From assembly GCF_026126405.1 (NCBI RefSeq), contig NZ_JAFMTQ010000002.1, forward strand, positions 124,001 through 188,000: 64,000 nucleotides of DNA, written 5' to 3'. The notes under the pieces are model-generated. The model was not told the DNA's origin and searched no databases. It saw only the letters and a program-made list of their open reading frames with translations. This stretch comes from Aureitalea sp. L0-47. GTDB lineage: Bacteria > Bacteroidota > Bacteroidia > Flavobacteriales > Flavobacteriaceae. Made by a program: the position numbers and the translations under genes. Numbering within the stretch: the stretch's first letter is position 1; each line of letters opens with the position of its first letter. Positions 35,846 through 44,445 of this stretch are shown here, piece after piece.

Positions 35846-37072
35846 ATGAAACAACCTTACCTAACCCTATTAATGGTGCTGTTTATCCTTGGCACTAGTA
35901 CAGCACAAGAAATTAGCGACACTTCTTTTGGCAAAGGCATGATAAACTTTGTTGCAAAAGACAGTTCGTTCAGTGTGAAATTTGCACCTAGAATGCAGGT
36001 GCGATACAATGCAATTTGGGACCATGATGGCGATAATTATGGTAGTGCCGAATATAACTTCCTAGTAAGAAGGGCGCGTTTGAAATTCGACGGTTATGCC
36101 TTTTCTCCAAAATTGGTTTATAAGATTGAGCTTGGATTATCCAACAGAGATATTAGTGGCGCTACCCAGTTCAATCGCAACACTCCACGATATATCCTCG
36201 ATGCCGTTATCAAGTGGAATTTTTATGAGAATTTTGAATTATGGGCTGGTCAAACCAAATTACCCGGTAACGTAGAACGAGTTGTTTCTTCCGGTAATTT
36301 GCAATTTATCGACCGTTCTATCTTGAACAGTCGGTTCAATATTGACCGTGATATGGGGATTCAATTGCGTCACAATGCGAACTTGGGCGGAGATTTCTTC
36401 ATTCGCGAAAAAATTGCGCTCTCACAAGGTGAAGGTCGAAACATAACTCAGGGAAATGAAGGTGGGTTACAATACACCGCCAGGCTAGAACTTCTCCCAT
36501 TCGGTAAATTTCAATCTAAAGGTGATTACTCTCAAAGTGACCTCAAGCGTGAGCCAAAACCAAAACTAATGGTTGCAGCCACCTACGATTACAACCAGGA
36601 CGCAGTAAAAACAAGGAGTAACCTGGGAAGCTATATGCTATTAAGTGACGGTTCACTCTATGAAACAGATCAGACCACCATTTTTGTGGATGCCATGTTC
36701 AAATACAAAGGTTTCTCCTTCGCTGGTGAATATGCCAACCGCGATGCCGATAATCCTGTAGCGGTGGAAGCGAATGGTACGCCCGCACTTGATGGTGACG
36801 GAAATCCAACAGGAGATGTTGTTTTGGTTGGTAGTTCAGTAAATTTACAGGCTGCTTATTTATTCAAGAATAATTACGAAATTGCTGGTCGATTTACCAC
36901 GGCTGACTATGATGACATCACAGGGCGTGCAATGGAAGAACAATATACGCTGGGTGTTTCGAAATACGTTGTAGGTCACAAGCTAAAAGTTCAATCCGAT
37001 TTTACCTACGGAACTGCTGCGGCTGACGCTGATTTCCTGCAGTTTAGAATTGGATTCGACGTGCACCTATAA
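35846..37072 (+). CDS. OprP/OprO-like phosphate-selective porin
   Basis: This 408-residue outer-membrane protein has a signal peptide (residues 1-20, STAQE) and the porin O/P pattern. The features are an early FAPRMQVRYNAIWD strand, VRRARLKFDGYAFSPKLVYKIELG, ELWAGQTKLPGNVERV, and DRDMGIQLRHNA. These are conserved among Bacteroidetes members of the phosphate-selective porin family. The family forms anion channels for phosphate or polyphosphate in Pseudomonas; selectivity in this relative is inferred. It is 77 bp upstream of a PiT-type transporter and carries a Pho-like box, which supports the phosphate role. Confidence 0.9.
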   Translation: MKQPYLTLLMVLFILGTSTAQEISDTSFGKGMINFVAKDSSFSVKFAPRMQVRYNAIWDHDGDNYGSAEYNFLVRRARLKFDGYAFSPKLVYKIELGLSNRDISGATQFNRNTPRYILDAVIKWNFYENFELWAGQTKLPGNVERVVSSGNLQFIDRSILNSRFNIDRDMGIQLRHNANLGGDFFIREKIALSQGEGRNITQGNEGGLQYTARLELLPFGKFQSKGDYSQSDLKREPKPKLMVAATYDYNQDAVKTRSNLGSYMLLSDGSLYETDQTTIFVDAMFKYKGFSFAGEYANRDADNPVAVEANGTPALDGDGNPTGDVVLVGSSVNLQAAYLFKNNYEIAGRFTTADYDDITGRAMEEQYTLGVSKYVVGHKLKVQSDFTYGTAAADADFLQFRIGFDVHL

Positions 37073-37082
37073 AGTAGAAGAC

Positions 37083-37127
37083 ATAACAATTTGGTAACAG
37101 ATGACCATTGAATAATTAAGACATTTG
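37083..37127 (+). promoter_or_regulatory. Candidate Pho-like box D and phosphate transporter promoter
   Basis: ATAACAATTTG (37083) and GTAACAGATGA (37094) are contiguous 11-mers. The -7-like GACATTTG starts at 37120, exactly 37 and 26 bp after them. The ATG is at 37150. The box lies only 10 bp after the porin stop. Confidence 0.6.
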
Positions 37128-37149
37128 TGCCAGTTTATTACTGAAAATT

Positions 37150-39393
37150 ATGGACAATATTTACTTATTAATGATAGTAGCGCTTGCTATACTCGCTATT
37201 GCCGATTTGGTTGTAGGTGTAAGTAATGATGCTATTAACTTCCTGAATTCGGCTATTGGATCTAAGGCCATTCCATTCAAGACAATCATGATCATAGCAA
37301 GTCTCGGAATCTTCGTGGGAGCTATATCATCCAGTGGATTAATGGAAGTAGCAAGAAAAGGAATTTTCGTTCCGGGGGAGTTCTATTTCGATGAGATCAT
37401 GATCATTTTCATGGCTGTGATGATCACAGATATTCTATTATTGGACTTCTTCAATACGCTTGGATTACCTACCTCCACTACTGTTTCAATCGTATTCGAA
37501 TTACTGGGAGCAGCCGTTGTGATGTCTTTGATAAAGATCAGTAATTCAGATACCGCCGTATTAGGCGATCTTGGAAATTATATCAATACGGCCAAGGCAA
37601 TGGAGATAATTTCAGGAATACTACTGTCTGTAGTTATTGCATTCTCCGTGGGTGCTCTGGTTCAATATATTTCCCGATTGATATTTACATTTCATTACGA
37701 AAAGAAAATTAAGAACTTCGGGGCTCTCTTCGGTGGAGTGGCACTTACAGCCATTACGTATTTCATCTTTATGAAAGGGCTGAAAGGAACACCGTATTAC
37801 GGAGACATGAAAGATGTCCTGGAGGGCAACGAAATAATTATCATTGTGGTAAGCTTTGTAGTTTGGACCTTGCTATCCATGCTTTACATGAATGTTTTGA
37901 AAAAGAACATTTTGATCATTGTAATTGCAGTTGGTACTTTCGGTCTGGCTCTGGCTTTCTCCGGAAACGACCTTGTTAACTTCATCGGGGTGCCAATGGC
38001 AGCCTTCCACTCTTACGAAGCATGGTCGGTATCGGGAGTTGAAGCTACAGCATTCTCCATGGATGTACTCGACAAAAAAGTACCTGCCGAACCATTGTTG
38101 TTATTCATTGCAGGTGGTGTAATGGTTGTTACTTTATGGTTCTCTAAAAAAGCGCGGACAGTTGCTGATACCGAGATCGGACTTGCAACCCAAGATGAGA
38201 CCAAGGAGAAATTCAAACCTAATATGCTTTCGAGAGCCGTAGTTAAAGGAAGTACGAAATTAGCTTCTATGCTTGGTTTGATGATACCAAATTCTACACA
38301 GGCAAAGATCAATGCGAGTTTCGAGAAACCAGTTGTAACTCTACCTAAACACAAAACATACGAACTTCCAGCGTTCGACCAGATTCGTGCTTCAGTAAAC
38401 TTAATGGTAGCAGGGATCTTAATATCGATCGCTACCTCTATGAAGTTACCATTATCAACTACCTATGTAACATTTATGGTAGCAATGGGTACATCACTGG
38501 CCGATAGAGCATGGGGACGTGAAAGTGCGGTTTACAGAGTAGCCGGGGTATTAAATGTAATTGGAGGCTGGTTCTTTACAGCATTCAGTGCATTTGTTGC
38601 AGCCGGAACACTGGCGTACCTGATCTATCTTGGAAAAGCTCCTATGATTGCCGTGTTACTGCTCGTCGCAGTTATATTGCTTATCAGAAACTACATTTCT
38701 CACAAGAAAAAATCCAAAGTGATTATTGAGCCTGATGAATTAAAGAAAGCGGAAAGCAGCACAGTTCAGGGGATTATTGAGGAAAGCGCCGATAATATAG
38801 CGAAAGCTGCATCCAGGACATATAAAATATACTCCTCTATCATTAATGGACTAGCAAAAGAGGATGAATCAAAACTTAAGAAAAGCAGGCTTAAGGTGGA
38901 TCAGCTTTCTGAAGAGGTTGACGAACTCAGAAATAATATCTTCTACTTCATTAAGAACTTGGATGAGACCAGTGTTAGGGGAAGTAATTTCTATATCATG
39001 GTGTTGGCATACCTGACCGATGTTACCCAGTCTCTGGAATATATCGCGAAAGTGAGTTATAAACACGTTCATAATAACCATAAGAAACTTAGATTCAACC
39101 AGATCAAGGATCTTCAGTTTATCGACTCTTCGTTTGAACATTTGCTGAAAGATATTCAGTCGATATTTAAGGAGCGTGAATTCGATAAATTAGAGGATAT
39201 CCTTATTCGCAAACAAAAGGCTTTTGGGGATATATCCGAAATGATCGAGAAGCAAATCACGAGAACCCGTGATGAAGAATCTAGTCCGAAGAACACCACA
39301 CTTTACTTCAGTTTGTTACTGGAGACCAAAGACCTTGTAACTGCTCTCATGAACTTAATGGAAGAGTATTATAAGAGCCATAAAAGTTCATAA
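37150..39393 (+). CDS. PiT-type inorganic phosphate transporter with PhoU-like C-terminus
   Basis: This 747-residue inner-membrane protein has two PiT halves, each with the family signature. The first is GVSNDAINFLNSAIGSKAIPFKTIMIIASLGIFVGA described by its GVSNDAINFLNSAIGS core, with LPTSTTVSIVFE; the second is FSGNDLVNFIGVPMAAFHSYEAW with LPLSTTYVTFMVAMG. About a dozen membrane helices span 1-520. A cytoplasmic helical domain (about 535-745) of about 210 residues resembles PhoU. A PiT protein with a fused PhoU-like tail is a known variant in Bacteroidetes. The gene follows the OprP-like porin, so the two could pass phosphate across both membranes. It is convergent with the Na/Pi cotransporter. 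Confidence 0.93.
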   Translation: MDNIYLLMIVALAILAIADLVVGVSNDAINFLNSAIGSKAIPFKTIMIIASLGIFVGAISSSGLMEVARKGIFVPGEFYFDEIMIIFMAVMITDILLLDFFNTLGLPTSTTVSIVFELLGAAVVMSLIKISNSDTAVLGDLGNYINTAKAMEIISGILLSVVIAFSVGALVQYISRLIFTFHYEKKIKNFGALFGGVALTAITYFIFMKGLKGTPYYGDMKDVLEGNEIIIIVVSFVVWTLLSMLYMNVLKKNILIIVIAVGTFGLALAFSGNDLVNFIGVPMAAFHSYEAWSVSGVEATAFSMDVLDKKVPAEPLLLFIAGGVMVVTLWFSKKARTVADTEIGLATQDETKEKFKPNMLSRAVVKGSTKLASMLGLMIPNSTQAKINASFEKPVVTLPKHKTYELPAFDQIRASVNLMVAGILISIATSMKLPLSTTYVTFMVAMGTSLADRAWGRESAVYRVAGVLNVIGGWFFTAFSAFVAAGTLAYLIYLGKAPMIAVLLLVAVILLIRNYISHKKKSKVIIEPDELKKAESSTVQGIIEESADNIAKAASRTYKIYSSIINGLAKEDESKLKKSRLKVDQLSEEVDELRNNIFYFIKNLDETSVRGSNFYIMVLAYLTDVTQSLEYIAKVSYKHVHNNHKKLRFNQIKDLQFIDSSFEHLLKDIQSIFKEREFDKLEDILIRKQKAFGDISEMIEKQITRTRDEESSPKNTTLYFSLLLETKDLVTALMNLMEEYYKSHKSS

Positions 39394-39406
39394 ATAAGAA
39401 TCCTAC

Positions 39407-39431
39407 GAAAGCCCCACAAGTTGGGGCTTTC
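39407..39431. terminator. Bidirectional terminator between two phosphate transporters
   Basis: GAAAGCCCCA pairs with TGGGGCTTTC around a 5-base loop, with T-rich sequence to the right, between the convergent PiT and Na/Pi genes. Confidence 0.92.
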
Positions 39432-39434
39432 TTT

Positions 39435-41186
39435 TTAGTTCTTCTTATTATTTTCGAATAGAGGATCTCGTTCACCGTAGAGGAGATCGGCTATTGTAAT
39501 CAGCTTCTTTATTGTATCATTCACATTGTCTCGGTCGTTTACCAAAGAGGATCCCATATCAACGGTGATTAATCCCTCTCTTATCAATCGTTCAATGGAA
39601 TCACTTGCAGAGTGTATTTCCCCTTTGGCGGCATCTCGCAAGGTCATGAGCTTAGCATGGTAGATTTCCTTGTCCTTTTTTGTTCTGAAACGATAGATCA
39701 CCCGAAGAACCTTAGCTATTTTCTTTCTGAACTTGTAATACTCTTTTTGCACATGCTCATTCCCAGATTCCGAATACTTAGAAATGTTAGGAGCAATTTC
39801 CTTCATATTCCGAAGGATTTCTACCATCTTTCTATTAGCAAGCCTGATTTCTGATACGTGATCATTCTGCTTTTGTGTCAATTTGAAATTTGTTTGTGCC
39901 AGGGAAGCATATCGCAATATTTCTCCATATATCTTCTTCACTTTCGTATGGTAAAGCTCTTCTACATCAATGCCCATATCCCGGGTTGATCGTTTTACGA
40001 TTTCCTTAATCTTCTCATCCGATTTAATATCGGCTCTATGAATATTCATCGAGTGAGCAACAATCTCATAAACGGCCTTTTTAAATAGATATTTAGACTC
40101 TTTTTCAAGAGAAATGATGGCGGTTTCAGGATACTTAAGTGTGTCCTTCGACAAGAATTTTGGTTCGTCGATTTCTTTTTCCGGTAGTAGTTTAACCGGC
40201 ACGATTCTTTCAACAAGCCTGGCTATTGGCTTAACAAACCAAACTAACAGGAATGTATTGCAAATGTTGAATATGGTGTGGAAAAGTGAAATAGCCACAG
40301 GAATAGCTGCAGCGCTAATATAGGGTGATTCAGACCCTGTTTCCTGAGCTATCCAACTCACCATTTTCAGAAATGGATAGAATAAAACCAGCACCCAGAA
40401 AACACCAATGAGGTTGAACATCAAATGTGCACGTGCCGTTCGTTTTGCGTGGTAATTCGCAACAATTGCTGCAATATTAGCTGTGATCGTTGTACCAATA
40501 TTCTCACCCAGAACCATTGCGGCTGCCAGTTCAAAGGGAATCCATCCCTGTGCGGTCATTATTAACGTAAGTGCCATAGTAGCACTTGACGACTGAATAA
40601 TAACCGTGAGCAATGTCCCTATGAAAAGAAAAATGAGCACAGACCAAAAACCAAGGTCGGTGTAGCGCTTTAAGAATTCAAGCATTTCGGGATTGTCATT
40701 GACGTTAGGGACCGCTTCTTTTAGAAACTGTAGCCCTATGAACAATACCGCAAACCCAATAATAAAGGTTCCCCAGTTCTTTAATTGCTCCTTTTTTGCG
40801 AAGGTAAAGGCAAATCCAAAGCCTACCAATGGGAGTGCAATGGCGCTCATACTTACTTTAAACCCTAAAATTGTAATAAGCCAGGCAGTAATCGTGGTAC
40901 CAATGTTGGCACCCATGATCACACTTATAGACTCAGTGAGCGTTAATAGGGACGCATTGGAAAAGCTAACCACCATGAGAGTGGTGGCAGACGAAGATTG
41001 AATTACTGATGTTATAGTGAACCCGGTTAAAATACCGAAAAACCTGTTGGAGGTCATGGTTGCCAGGATCCTTCGCATTCTATTCCCAGCCAACTTCATT
41101 AACGCATCACTCATCACCATCATTCCGAAGAGGAACAAACCCAGCGAACCAAATAACTGCAACAACTCGGTAAAACCGTAATTCAT
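39435..41186 (-). CDS. Na/Pi cotransporter family protein with PhoU-like domain
   Basis: The ATG at 41186 gives 583 residues; an upstream start at 41219 adds 11 residues before the first helix and looks unlikely. The membrane half (about 1-310) contains two NptA-type repeats with the QSSSATT and QSSSATM motifs that define the Na/Pi cotransporter (PF02690) family, and GANIGTT and GENIGTT loops. The C-terminal half (about 340-575) is helical and PhoU-like, as in YjbB-type proteins. In E. coli the related YjbB exports phosphate, so direction is uncertain. It has its own promoter-like element (GATATTTG on the minus strand, 41217-41224) and no Pho-like repeats that I could find. Confidence 0.92.
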   Translation of the reverse strand: MNYGFTELLQLFGSLGLFLFGMMVMSDALMKLAGNRMRRILATMTSNRFFGILTGFTITSVIQSSSATTLMVVSFSNASLLTLTESISVIMGANIGTTITAWLITILGFKVSMSAIALPLVGFGFAFTFAKKEQLKNWGTFIIGFAVLFIGLQFLKEAVPNVNDNPEMLEFLKRYTDLGFWSVLIFLFIGTLLTVIIQSSSATMALTLIMTAQGWIPFELAAAMVLGENIGTTITANIAAIVANYHAKRTARAHLMFNLIGVFWVLVLFYPFLKMVSWIAQETGSESPYISAAAIPVAISLFHTIFNICNTFLLVWFVKPIARLVERIVPVKLLPEKEIDEPKFLSKDTLKYPETAIISLEKESKYLFKKAVYEIVAHSMNIHRADIKSDEKIKEIVKRSTRDMGIDVEELYHTKVKKIYGEILRYASLAQTNFKLTQKQNDHVSEIRLANRKMVEILRNMKEIAPNISKYSESGNEHVQKEYYKFRKKIAKVLRVIYRFRTKKDKEIYHAKLMTLRDAAKGEIHSASDSIERLIREGLITVDMGSSLVNDRDNVNDTIKKLITIADLLYGERDPLFENNKKN

Positions 41187-41253
41187 AAAAAGCTTTTGTC
41201 GACCCGATAAAAGTAGCAAATATCTTATTTTAGAACATGATTATTCTCAACTT

Positions 41254-41949
41254 ATGAAATATCTGCTACTATTTACACTCTCATTTTTATGTGCCCTCCC
41301 CCTGTTTTCCCAGGAAATTAAAGGAAAAGAGCTACTTCGGAAATCTATAGAATATCACGATCCTCATAGTGCCTGGATGAAGTTCAGAGCTGAACTTTTC
41401 GTCACCATGGAGACACCTTCCGCGTCTCCAAGGTACAGCAATATAAAAATAGACCTTCCCAATGAATACTTTTATCTCAATGCCAGACGGGATACTACAG
41501 AGATCTCTTATACTATTGATAAAGGTAAATGTAAAACATCGATAATAGATTCCACTTCGATGCGCAGAATGCCTTGCGAAACAGCTAATCTGTATAAGAA
41601 TTACTATACCTATCTCTATGGACTCCCGATAAAACTCATGGATCCGGGAACAGAAGTTCATGATGAGGTTACCCTAGAAGAATTCAAAGGAAAACAGTAC
41701 CTCAGGCTGAAGGTCACCTATAACGAAACAGTGGGTAGTGACGTTTGGCTCTTCTATTTCGACCCAAAAACCTATGCAATGGAGATTTACCAATTCTTTA
41801 AAGGCGATCCAAAAAATGCAGGAAAGGATACTGGTGAATACATACTGCTTTCCGAAGAAAAGATTGTAAATGGTATTAAGATGCCTAAGGTACGGGCGTG
41901 GTATTATAACAAGAATGATGAGTACCTAGGGACGGATATACTTAACTAA
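41254..41949 (+). CDS. Secreted protein, tentatively DUF6503
   Basis: This 231-residue protein has a signal peptide (residues 1-20, LPLFSQE) and then the segment LLRKSIEYHDPHSAWMKF, which I associate with the DUF6503 family of exported flavobacterial proteins. The rest reads as antiparallel strands (VTMETPSASPRYSNIKIDLP, YFYLNARRDTTEISYTID, YLRLKVTYNETVGSDVWLFYF, VNGIKMPKVRAWYY) that resemble outer-membrane lipoprotein-carrier or LolA-like folds. The short gap to the divergent Na/Pi gene is 67 bp. The next gene, chrA, starts 17 bp after it and may be cotranscribed. No function is known to me. Confidence 0.78.
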   Translation: MKYLLLFTLSFLCALPLFSQEIKGKELLRKSIEYHDPHSAWMKFRAELFVTMETPSASPRYSNIKIDLPNEYFYLNARRDTTEISYTIDKGKCKTSIIDSTSMRRMPCETANLYKNYYTYLYGLPIKLMDPGTEVHDEVTLEEFKGKQYLRLKVTYNETVGSDVWLFYFDPKTYAMEIYQFFKGDPKNAGKDTGEYILLSEEKIVNGIKMPKVRAWYYNKNDEYLGTDILN

Positions 41950-41966
41950 ATAGCTTCGGAAGGGTT

Positions 41967-43094
41967 ATGGATAGTAAAAATCGATTGCTTGAAGTTGCTG
42001 GATTATTCTTTAAACTGGGGTGTTTTGCCTTCGGAGGTCCTGCTGCACACATAGCCATGATGGAGGACGAAGTAGTGACCAAAAGAAAGTGGATGACACG
42101 AGAACACTTTTTGGATCTAATGGGTGCTACCAACCTCATTCCGGGACCGAATTCCACGGAAATGACCATGCACTGTGGCTATGAACGAGCTGGCATCAGA
42201 GGGTTATTTGTTGCCGGTAGCTGCTTCATTTTTCCAGCTGTTGTGATCACCGGGTTTCTCGCCTGGTTGTATGTGAAATATGGGACACTTCCCGAGGTGG
42301 AGCCTTTTATCAAAGGTATTCAGCCGGCAGTTTTGGTTATTATTCTGGCCGCAATTATTAAGCTTGGCAAAAAAGCCATCAAGAATATCGAATTAGTCAT
42401 TATCGGAGTCCTGGTGTTAGTTGCCAGTCTGTTTGGTGTAAACGAGATCTTAGCGCTACTGGCTGGCGGTGTTGTTGGTGGGTTTTACTTTTTTCTGAAG
42501 CGCCAAAGTTCATCTGCCGGGATCTTTTCTCCCTTATTTCTTTTTTTTATTTCTGAAGATGTCATTCAGAAGCTAAGTACACTCCAGATCTTCTGGACCT
42601 TTCTGAAGGTTGGATCTATACTTTACGGGAGCGGGTATGTGTTGTTTGCCTACCTGGATGCCGAATTAGTTAGTAATGGATGGCTAACCAGACCAGAGTT
42701 GATGGAAGCAATAGGAATAGGACAGTTTACACCAGGACCCGTGCTCTCCACCGCGACATTCATAGGTTATCAACTAGGTGGATTCTTGGGAGCCTTAGCT
42801 GCTACCGCAGGAATATTTCTACCTTCATTTTTATTCGTACTGATCCTAAATCCCCTAATCCCAAGAATGCAGAAATCTAAGATTCTAAGAGGTTTTTTAG
42901 ACAGTGTGAATGTAGCAGCCGTAGCCGTAATGCTCGCTGTCCTATTTGTTATGGGAAAAGAAACCTTAATGGATTGGAGAAGTATAGTCATTACCGTAGT
43001 CTGTGCTATACTTGTTTTTGGGGTAAAAAAATTCAGTTCTATCTGGGTTGTTCTGCTAGGACTCATCCTGGGGTATCTTCTTCACTTATTGTAA
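41967..43094 (+). CDS. chrA: Chromate transporter family protein
   Basis: This 375-residue inner-membrane protein contains two CHR domains, as in long-chain ChrA. The first half has FGGPAAHIAMMEDEVV and the NLIPGPNSTEM motif, and the second has GSGYVLFAYLDAELV and QFTPGPVLSTATFIGY. Ten or so hydrophobic helices are visible. ChrA relatives export chromate or transport sulfate-like oxyanions. No chromate resistance partner such as ChrB is present, so its natural ion is uncertain. Its stop overlaps the convergent CPBP gene by 9 bp. Confidence 0.9.
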   Translation: MDSKNRLLEVAGLFFKLGCFAFGGPAAHIAMMEDEVVTKRKWMTREHFLDLMGATNLIPGPNSTEMTMHCGYERAGIRGLFVAGSCFIFPAVVITGFLAWLYVKYGTLPEVEPFIKGIQPAVLVIILAAIIKLGKKAIKNIELVIIGVLVLVASLFGVNEILALLAGGVVGGFYFFLKRQSSSAGIFSPLFLFFISEDVIQKLSTLQIFWTFLKVGSILYGSGYVLFAYLDAELVSNGWLTRPELMEAIGIGQFTPGPVLSTATFIGYQLGGFLGALAATAGIFLPSFLFVLILNPLIPRMQKSKILRGFLDSVNVAAVAVMLAVLFVMGKETLMDWRSIVITVVCAILVFGVKKFSSIWVVLLGLILGYLLHLL

Positions 43095-43844
43095 TAAGGA
43101 AAACAAGGAATCGTTGTTGAAATAATAATAGTCCAGGAGCAATACCAGGAGATTGTGGATAAAATGCACCAGCATTCCTAACCACAACGTTCGGTATTTA
43201 TAACGCAAGTAACCTAGCACCAATCCGAAGGGAAAGATCCAAAGCACGGATATAAACGAAAAATGAACCAGGGCAAAGATCAGGGCCGTGGCGATGATAG
43301 TAACTCGCGGACTTGTAACATTCAGTAGCTGGTTAAATAAATATCCTCGAAAGGCGAGTTCTTCGAAAACCGGGGCGACGATCGCAATAAAGATAAAGGC
43401 CCACATGAAAGCATTCTCATATCCAATATAATCGAAGAACATATTGTAATCCTCTTCCATCAGGCTAATATTCAACCAGGATATTCCGTAGTAAACAATA
43501 GCCGCAGTGAATACCGGAAAGACTATTGAGAAGCCCAGGTTCTTCCAATTGATATATTTTACACTGTAGAGCTTTAGTATCCTGCTGAAGTCCATCAAAC
43601 TGAACATTATGGTAAGCAGGACAAAAACAGACTCCAGAACGATCTCTGTGATAAGGCTATCACTCTCAAGATAGATCACATAGGAAACAATGGAATAAAC
43701 GAGGAAAATGATGTAAAAAATAATGATCTGTCGGATACTCTGCTTTTCGGTTTCTGAAGTATCCAAACGGCGTTTACTACCGCAGCTGCCACAAAACACA
43801 TCGGTAGGCTCTAGTACAGCCCCGCATTTGGCGCACTGTTCCAT
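43086..43844 (-). CDS. CPBP intramembrane metalloprotease with N-terminal zinc ribbon
   Basis: This 252-residue membrane protein begins with a zinc ribbon (CAKCGAVLEPTDVFCGSCG, two Cys pairs at 4-21) and has seven or so membrane helices. The CPBP (Abi/Rce1-like) motif EELAFRGYLF follows, with the later histidine-bearing segments FALVHFSF and LVHFIHNLL that supply the other catalytic residues. Such proteins are glutamate-dependent membrane proteases or their non-catalytic relatives. The gene is immediately downstream of another zinc-ribbon membrane gene (6 bp apart), so they form a pair. Confidence 0.9.
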   Translation of the reverse strand: MEQCAKCGAVLEPTDVFCGSCGSKRRLDTSETEKQSIRQIIIFYIIFLVYSIVSYVIYLESDSLITEIVLESVFVLLTIMFSLMDFSRILKLYSVKYINWKNLGFSIVFPVFTAAIVYYGISWLNISLMEEDYNMFFDYIGYENAFMWAFIFIAIVAPVFEELAFRGYLFNQLLNVTSPRVTIIATALIFALVHFSFISVLWIFPFGLVLGYLRYKYRTLWLGMLVHFIHNLLVLLLDYYYFNNDSLFSLLQ

Positions 43845-43850
43845 TTACAC

Positions 43851-44360
43851 CTATTGATTTTTACGAAGTTGTAAGGCAGAATTGATCCCTTTCCCCAGGA
43901 ACCCGATGATAAGCGCCTTCATGATGATCCCCCTGTAGATGGTTTCCGGGTCTACGATGGCATTGATCACCAAGGTAGTTAAGTAGACCAATAGTCCGAG
44001 TACCATAGCGATGAGCGGCTTCTGTTGTGACCAGTATGCAAGGGCAAGGTAAACGATAGATAGAATGCCTGAAGCTATCAAAGTTGCTGAATCATCCATC
44101 ACAAAGAAGTAAAACAATCCTGAAAGAAAGGAAATTCCGGCAATAACAAGTAAGATGATTCTACCCGTTTTTAGCTCTTTTTTAGCGAACTGCTGCTTAC
44201 GCTGATTAAGCACACGGTCCGCATGAAACTTCGATTTCTCACTTTCGGTTCCCCGTTCCGGGAAGCCACAACTAACACAGAATATTTTATCCGTTGCGAT
44301 AATAGTATCGCACTGTGAACAATTGATCGCTTCTTCGGCCCGGCTAATAAGTTCTTCCAT
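43851..44360 (-). CDS. Zinc-ribbon membrane protein of unknown function
   Basis: The 169-residue protein has an N-terminal zinc ribbon (CSQCDTIIATDKIFCVSCG, pairs at about 14-32), a basic linker, and four hydrophobic helices between about 68 and 158. It is probably cotranscribed with the CPBP protease (6 bp downstream), which also has an N-terminal zinc ribbon of the same pattern. The common ribbon suggests the two respond to the same signal or contact each other. I recognise no named family. Confidence 0.8.
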   Translation of the reverse strand: MEELISRAEEAINCSQCDTIIATDKIFCVSCGFPERGTESEKSKFHADRVLNQRKQQFAKKELKTGRIILLVIAGISFLSGLFYFFVMDDSATLIASGILSIVYLALAYWSQQKPLIAMVLGLLVYLTTLVINAIVDPETIYRGIIMKALIIGFLGKGINSALQLRKNQ

Positions 44361-44395
44361 GTGAATTGATAAAGAGCTAATATAATTGAAAGTAT

Positions 44396-44425
44396 AAAAA
44401 AAGGAGGGTTCTTACCCTCCTTTTT
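44396..44425 (-). terminator. Intrinsic terminator after nrdA
   Basis: AAGGAGGGT and ACCCTCCTT form a 9-bp stem with a TCTT loop. The A run on the left becomes the T tail on the minus strand, just after the nrdA stop. Confidence 0.93.
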
Positions 44426-44445
44426 CATAATTAATAACACTTAAA

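Noticed and set aside
41187-41253. Search for a Pho-like box ahead of the Na/Pi cotransporter
   Set aside because: A -7-like element is present, but no phased TAAC repeats were found on either strand.
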